From Crotophaga sulcirostris (Eukaryota > Chordata > Aves > Cuculiformes > Crotophagidae): a stretch of DNA of 64,000 nt. The stretch is from positions 484,210 through 548,209 of the forward strand of contig VYZB01000026.1 in NCBI GenBank assembly GCA_013397455.1, given 5' to 3'. Shown piece by piece: positions 60,707 through 64,000 of the stretch (positions within the stretch are counted from its first letter, which is position 1; each line of letters begins with the position of its first letter). Below the pieces are notes generated by a model. It saw only the letters and a program-made list of their open reading frames with translations. It did not search any database and had not been told where the DNA came from. The position numbers and the translations under genes are program-made.

Positions 60707-61429
60707 ATGCAATGGATGTATGAAACTTCATAGCAAAAAGATATTACAAAACAGTCCTCGATTCAATGTACATCAAACTAAGTCCTTCTAAAAACTTAAG
60801 AGTCTCCTAGTCCATAAACTGCACTTATTTTTAAGATGCTGACGATTAAGACACTGACTTTTTAACAGCAGTTTAGGATGTTCAATGCTTAGTATTTGTA
60901 CCAAGAAAAAGCAAAAAAATGAATCCTTGGCAATAGACCATTATCAGAGCATTGATCGTAATGGATTTGTGTGAAAAGAAGCTTGTGCTTGTGACCAAAA
61001 AATTGGAAAGAGGCAAAGAGATATGTATATTTTCATGTCAGCAATGAAATGGTAGGAGTAACTGCTTTTTGATACGTAGATAAGCAATATGCCACCCAGG
61101 ATCTAATGAAATGTGGATGCTGTATTCATATTCAAGGTGATTTCAAAATAAAAATAATGCTTTTAGATATAAAAAATTGATATAAATCTTGCAGGAATGC
61201 CAATCCTTTGCCAGTCAGACAGGATTACAGTCTACAGACAGACAGCAACATAACTGAGATGTACCAATAGCTCATTAAATCATCATGTAATCACCTTGCA
61301 ACTTAGTACCTGAGTAGAAGTTAAAATACAAACTGTTATAAAAAGTAGAAGTAAAAACTAGCTGGCAGAAGGGTTTTTAGTGTCCTTTTATGTCTGCAGT
61401 TCTACTGTCCTCAAATGCAAACGAGCATA
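60707..61429. other. Unique AT-rich spacer
   Basis: Nothing recognised. Confidence 0.45.
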
Positions 61430-61580
61430 GGAGATCTAGAAAACCCAGAGGATGGGCACAAAAATGATGAAAAGCATGGAATGCCTTCTCTATGAGGGGA
61501 GATTAAGAAGAGTATGATTCTTCACCTTGGAAAAAAGATAGGAAAGAGAATATGACAGTGATCTGTATTTTCTCTCTATA
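61430..61580 (+). mobile_element. Old CR1-type fragment
   Basis: GAGGATGGGCACAAAAATGA, TGCCTTCTCTATGAGGGGAG and TTCTTCACCTTGGAAAAAAG correspond to the CR1 ORF2 region coding the YEERL-LFSLEKR segment, with heavy divergence. It stops where the retroviral fragment begins. Confidence 0.6.
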
Positions 61581-61582
61581 GG

Positions 61583-62034
61583 GATTCATGGATGGTGCCA
61601 AATGCCCTGTGGGGGTGATTTCAGCAATGGAAATGGAGCAACAGAGGGAAACCCATCTGGGCTGCCCAGATATTGTGCAAGATATTGCTGCCTGGCTGTA
61701 AAAGTATGCCATGTAGATGTCCATGCACCCAAGAGTCGGGCCCCTGAAGAACATCAAAACAACCAGCAAGTGGATCATGCTGCTAAGACAGAAGTGGCTC
61801 GAGCAGATCTGGACTGGCACCACAGGGGTGCGTGCTTTTTAGCTCGGTGGGCCCATGACACCTCAGGCCATCAAGGAAGAGATGCAACATACATATGAGC
61901 TTAGGATCGAGGGGTGGACTTGACCATAGACAGTACTGCACAAGTTATCTATGAATGTGAAATGTGCTGAAATCCAAAAAGCCAAGAGGTCAAAGTCTTT
62001 TTTTTTTTTTGGTATAGAGGATGATGGCTGAAAG
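61583..62034 (+). pseudogene. Endogenous retrovirus pol fragment (RNase H to integrase N-terminus)
   Basis: In the frame at 61583 the sequence reads DSWMVPNALWGWFQQW, fitting the end of retroviral RNase H, including an aspartate at the usual place. After a frameshift before about 61700 it reads CHVDVHAPKSRAPEEHQ, then ARWAHDTSGHQGRDATY. The integrase zinc-binding pattern is complete: His at 61854 and 61869, Cys at 61956 and 61965 (H-X4-H-X28-C-X2-C). In-frame stops lie at 61896, 61902 and 61968. The homology fades out at about 62034 after a T-run. The integrase catalytic core, the rest of pol, and LTRs are absent. RNase H degrades RNA in the RNA-DNA hybrid and integrase inserts the DNA copy; this piece can do neither. 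Confidence 0.82.
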
Positions 62035-62401
62035 ATTGGGGTTGTTGAGCCTGGAGAAGGCTCTGGGGAGACCTTACAGTGCCCCTCCAGTACCTGAAGG
62101 GGGCCTACAAGAAAGCCTGCAAGGGAGGGACTTTTTACTAGGTCAAGTAGTGATAGGATGATGGGAAATGGCTTTAAATTGGAAAGCAGAGTTAGATTAG
62201 ACATTAGTAAGAAATTCTTCATGATGTCGGTGGTGAGGCACTGAAACAGGTTGCCCAGGGAAGCTGTGGCTGCCCCCTCCCTGAAAGTGTTCAAGGCCAG
62301 GTTGGATGTGGTCTTGAGTAGCCTGGTCTGGAGGGAGGTGTCCCTGCCCATGGCAGAGGGGTTGGAACTGGATGGACTTCAAGGTCCCTTCCAACTCAAA
62401 C
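62035..62401 (+). mobile_element. CR1 3'-end copy
   Basis: GGTTGTTGAGCCTGGAGAAG, GAGACCTTACAGTGCCCCTC, AGTTAGATTAGACATTAGTA and TGGCAGAGGGGTTGGAACTG run in order to a 3' end at CCTTCCAACTCAAACC. The octamer tail is absent: the next CR1 copy begins at once. The ORF2 C-terminus is broken by several lesions. Confidence 0.92.
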
Positions 62402-62780
62402 CTACAAGAACAACATTGAGGTGCTGGAACACATTCAGCTTAAGAGAAAAGGAGGTTGAGGGGAGACCTCATCACTGTCTACAACAGGAGGAGGGTGTTG
62501 GTCTCTTCTCCCAAGTGACTGGGGATAGGATGAGCGGAAATGGCCTCAAGTTGCACCAGGGGAGGTTCAGGCTAGACATTAGGAAAAACTTCTGTACTGG
62601 AAGGGTGGTCAGGCACTGGCACAGCTGCCCAGGGAGGTGGTTGAGTCCCCATCCCTGGAGGTGTTTAAGAGACAGGTAGATGAATTTCTCATGGATCTGG
62701 TTTAGTAAGTGGACATGTACGGCTGGACTCAGTGATCTCAAAGGTCTTTTCCAACCAGACAATTCCATGATTCTATGTCT
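62402..62780 (+). mobile_element. CR1 3'-end copy, head-to-tail with the previous one
   Basis: It starts inside the ORF2 C-terminal region (ACAACATTGAGGTGCTGGAA), has the [20 protein letters not shown] and [11 protein letters not shown] signatures in the frame 62251-62679, and ends with TGATCTCAAAGGTCTTTTCC plus ATTCCATGATTCTATG (62761-62777). The last base lies about 230 bp upstream of the ATG of the first exon and touches the CpG island. Confidence 0.94.
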
Positions 62781-62937
62781 CACAGGGCACTCAGCAGCAG
62801 CGTCGCTGCTGTGCCAGGGCCCAAAGAAGGCGCACAACAGGAATCAGGAGCTGTTGCGGATCCCGGCTTCACCCGTGCCGGCCCCACGCCCTCTCCGCCG
62901 CGCGCAGGTCCTGCCTCTCCGCCTGGTGTCGGTGGTT

Positions 62938-62949
62938 CGCGCACGCGCA
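62938..62949. promoter_or_regulatory. NRF1-type binding motif
   Basis: CGCGCACGCGCA fits the NRF1 consensus YGCGCAYGCGCR at every position. It lies 61 bp upstream of the ATG, inside the CpG island, where such sites are usually close to the transcription start. Actual binding is inferred, not shown. Confidence 0.7.
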
Positions 62950-62976
62950 GCGTCGCGCCGGCCGGCTCCACAGCGG

Positions 62977-62982
62977 CGGAAG
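62977..62982 (+). promoter_or_regulatory. ETS-type core (CGGAAG)
   Basis: GCGGCGGAAGGG carries a CGGAAG core 28 bp upstream of the ATG. ETS-family factors often act with NRF1 in CpG-island promoters. A six-base core is common by chance in such sequence, so confidence is modest. Confidence 0.4.
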
Positions 62983-63009
62983 GGCGAGCGGGCAGAGAGC
63001 TGCGGGGCG

Positions 63010-63037
63010 ATGGACGGCGCGGGCGGGGAGGAGCTGG
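63010..63037 (+). CDS. Putative first coding exon of a gene running off the right edge
   Basis: The ATG at 63010 has G at -3 and G at +4. The frame reads MDGAGGEEL and one more base, then meets GTGAGG at 63038, a good splice donor (CTGG|GTGAGG). Frame-compatible codons continue upstream without a stop into the CR1 copy, but that part is repeat-derived, so the ATG inside the CpG island is preferred. Nine complete codons are too few to identify the gene. The protein starts with an acidic, glycine-rich segment, as many intracellular proteins do; I see no signal peptide. If the donor is not used, the frame stays open to 63228 with low-complexity GC-rich codons. Confidence 0.55.
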
Positions 63038-64000
63038 GTGAGGCTGTGCCGGGCGGCGTGGCGGCGGCTGAGGGGCAGCGGGGTGGCGGCTCGCCGGGCG
63101 GCGGAGAGGAGGGGGCGCGAGCGTGGAGAGCGGCCGAACAGTTTCCACCCCCCCTGCGCTCGGGGCGGAATGGTTCCGCCCGGGGGGGATGCGCCCAGGC
63201 GCTCGGCGCATCGGGGCGGGCGGGATGAACCATCCCGCCCTGGGGAGGGGTGGGCCTTGTCCTGACGCCGCTGCGTGGCGGGCGGTGAGGGCAGAGAGCC
63301 TTGGCGGCTCCGCTCCCGGCAGCGGGGGTCAGACCGCGGCCCCCGGGGCTCGGGGCGGGCCCTGCCGGCGGCCGTCTCTCCTGGCTGCCTCTCGGTTTCC
63401 TTCGAAGTCGGTGTCTCGCATGGACGTTTAGGAAATGCTTTCTCTCTGCGTCATTAGGGTGATACAGGAAGTGGTTGCTATTACAAAAAGTGGAATATTT
63501 TGGTTTAAATTAAAGTTTCATCTAAGCAACTGTATTTTTTGAAAGTTAGACAGAATGTCCCTCCGATAGCATGGTTTCTTTAGAGTATGGTTTTTCTAAT
63601 AGTGTTTTTCCAGACACTATTTAGAGAGAAATTGTGAGAAACGGCAGCTCACAGATGTAATTTTAGAGAGGACAAAGTCTTAGAAGCAAAGAGATTTTGG
63701 ATGCACAAGAGGATGGATCCTCGCCTGTGCACACGGTTTGGTCCCGCTAAGGTGCATTTATTTAGGGTACTTATTCAACTGAGTTCCCATAATTCATTTA
63801 CATTTGTTACCTCCCCTCAAAAGGAAAGGAGACCGTTATTTAGACTAATTTACTATCTAGTTATAATTTACAGCTTTGCTAAATTCCATCATCCACACGG
63901 CGCCTCCATATCTCCTCTTGATTTGCACTTTGCTAAATCCCCCCCCTGGCTGTGTAAATCCCTGTCTCCTCTTCCCTTAATTGGGTATTTGGGAACTTGC
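63038..64000 (+). other. Putative first intron, to the right edge
   Basis: It begins with the donor GTGAGG. The first ~380 bp belong to the CpG island and hold a cluster of three perfect inverted repeats. After about 63430 the composition returns to AT-rich. I see no acceptor-exon pair that I would defend before the edge. Confidence 0.45.
63163..63240. repeat. Cluster of three perfect inverted repeats
   Basis: GGGCGGAA-TGG-TTCCGCCC at 63163-63181 has an 8-bp stem and 3-nt loop. GATGCGCC and GGCGCATC at 63188-63195 and 63205-63212 form an 8-bp stem around a 9-nt loop. GGGCGGGATG-AAC-CATCCCGCCC at 63218-63240 has a 10-bp stem and 3-nt loop. Fifty-two of 78 bases would be paired. They lie 125-203 bp after the putative donor. 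Confidence 0.9.

Larger units (their letters stand above)
62785..63425 (+). promoter_or_regulatory. CpG island promoter
   Basis: Base composition changes sharply from AT-rich to very GC- and CpG-rich, with frequent CGCG, GGCG and CCGCC. There is no TATA box near the likely start. It holds an NRF1-type palindrome, an ETS-type core, and an ATG followed by a splice donor. This is the usual form of a broadly active vertebrate promoter. Orientation is set to plus from the ATG-donor pair; divergent transcription is possible because the upstream neighbour is only repeats. Confidence 0.82.

Noticed and set aside
63061..63120. Possible G-quadruplex in the CpG island
   Set aside because: The G-runs of three or more are separated by loops of about 12 nt, too long for a confident canonical quadruplex.
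62680..63228. Plus-strand open frame of 182 codons spanning the CR1 end and the CpG island
   Set aside because: Its first part is CR1 3' sequence and its last part is stop-poor GC-rich DNA. The ATG at 63010 in the same frame with a donor after it explains the island better.
62780..63233. Minus-strand open frames of 129 and 143 codons, proline- and arginine-rich
   Set aside because: Antisense translations of a CpG island are long because stop codons are rare there; no start context or domain supports them.
1..64000. tRNA, rRNA, snRNA genes or CRISPR-like arrays
   Set aside because: I saw no cloverleaf-forming segment with A and B boxes, no rRNA or snRNA core sequence, and no regularly spaced direct repeats. 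The tRNA-like segments belong to MIR-like SINE relics.

Overview
The window looks like bird nuclear DNA. The main reason is the density of CR1 (chicken repeat 1) LINE fragments on both strands, many 5'-truncated and ending in the octamer tail typical of avian CR1 (ATTCTATG-type units). The background is AT-rich and non-coding, with a few very old MIR-like SINE relics, an avian-type retroviral LTR family, one retroviral pol fragment and one mariner-like DNA transposon relic. I cannot assign a species.

Layout. From 1 to about 62.8 kb I see no cellular gene that I can defend; nearly all open frames there are short chance frames or pieces of CR1 reverse transcriptase. CR1 copies lie at 2.34-3.09 (-), 3.65-4.24 (+), 10.03-10.22 (+), 12.98-14.34 (-), 18.25-19.22 (+), 20.70-21.09 (-, old), 25.56-26.08 (+, very old), 28.77-28.88 (-, old), 29.81-30.10 (+), 31.27-31.37 (+), 37.13-38.50 (+, the longest run of RT), 39.93-40.03 (-), 44.86-44.99 (-), 51.85-52.00 (+), 52.33-52.58 (+), 56.26-56.67 (-), 60.04-60.71 (+), 61.43-61.58 (+), 62.04-62.40 (+) and 62.40-62.78 (+). 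Four MIR-like SINE relics lie near 20.0, 26.6, 30.9 and 53.2 kb, with a weaker fifth at 41.9 kb.

A 461-bp mariner-like relic at 47567-48027 keeps both terminal inverted repeats, a TA on each side, and the two ends of a transposase without its middle. Two same-orientation fragments of one LTR family lie at 55.2 and 56.9-57.5 kb. A decayed RNase H-integrase fragment of an endogenous retrovirus (61.58-62.03 kb) sits between CR1 pieces.

The right end changes character: from about 62.79 to 63.42 kb the DNA is a CpG island. It carries a perfect NRF1-type palindrome, an ETS-type core, an ATG in good context at 63010 and a strong splice donor at 63038. This looks like the promoter and first coding exon of a housekeeping-type gene that runs off the right edge; I do not recognise the gene from its nine complete codons. 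Just inside its putative first intron, three perfect inverted repeats follow one another within 78 bp (63163-63240), the most unusual local structure in the window. A stack of CR1 and retroviral fragments ends about 230 bp upstream of the start codon.
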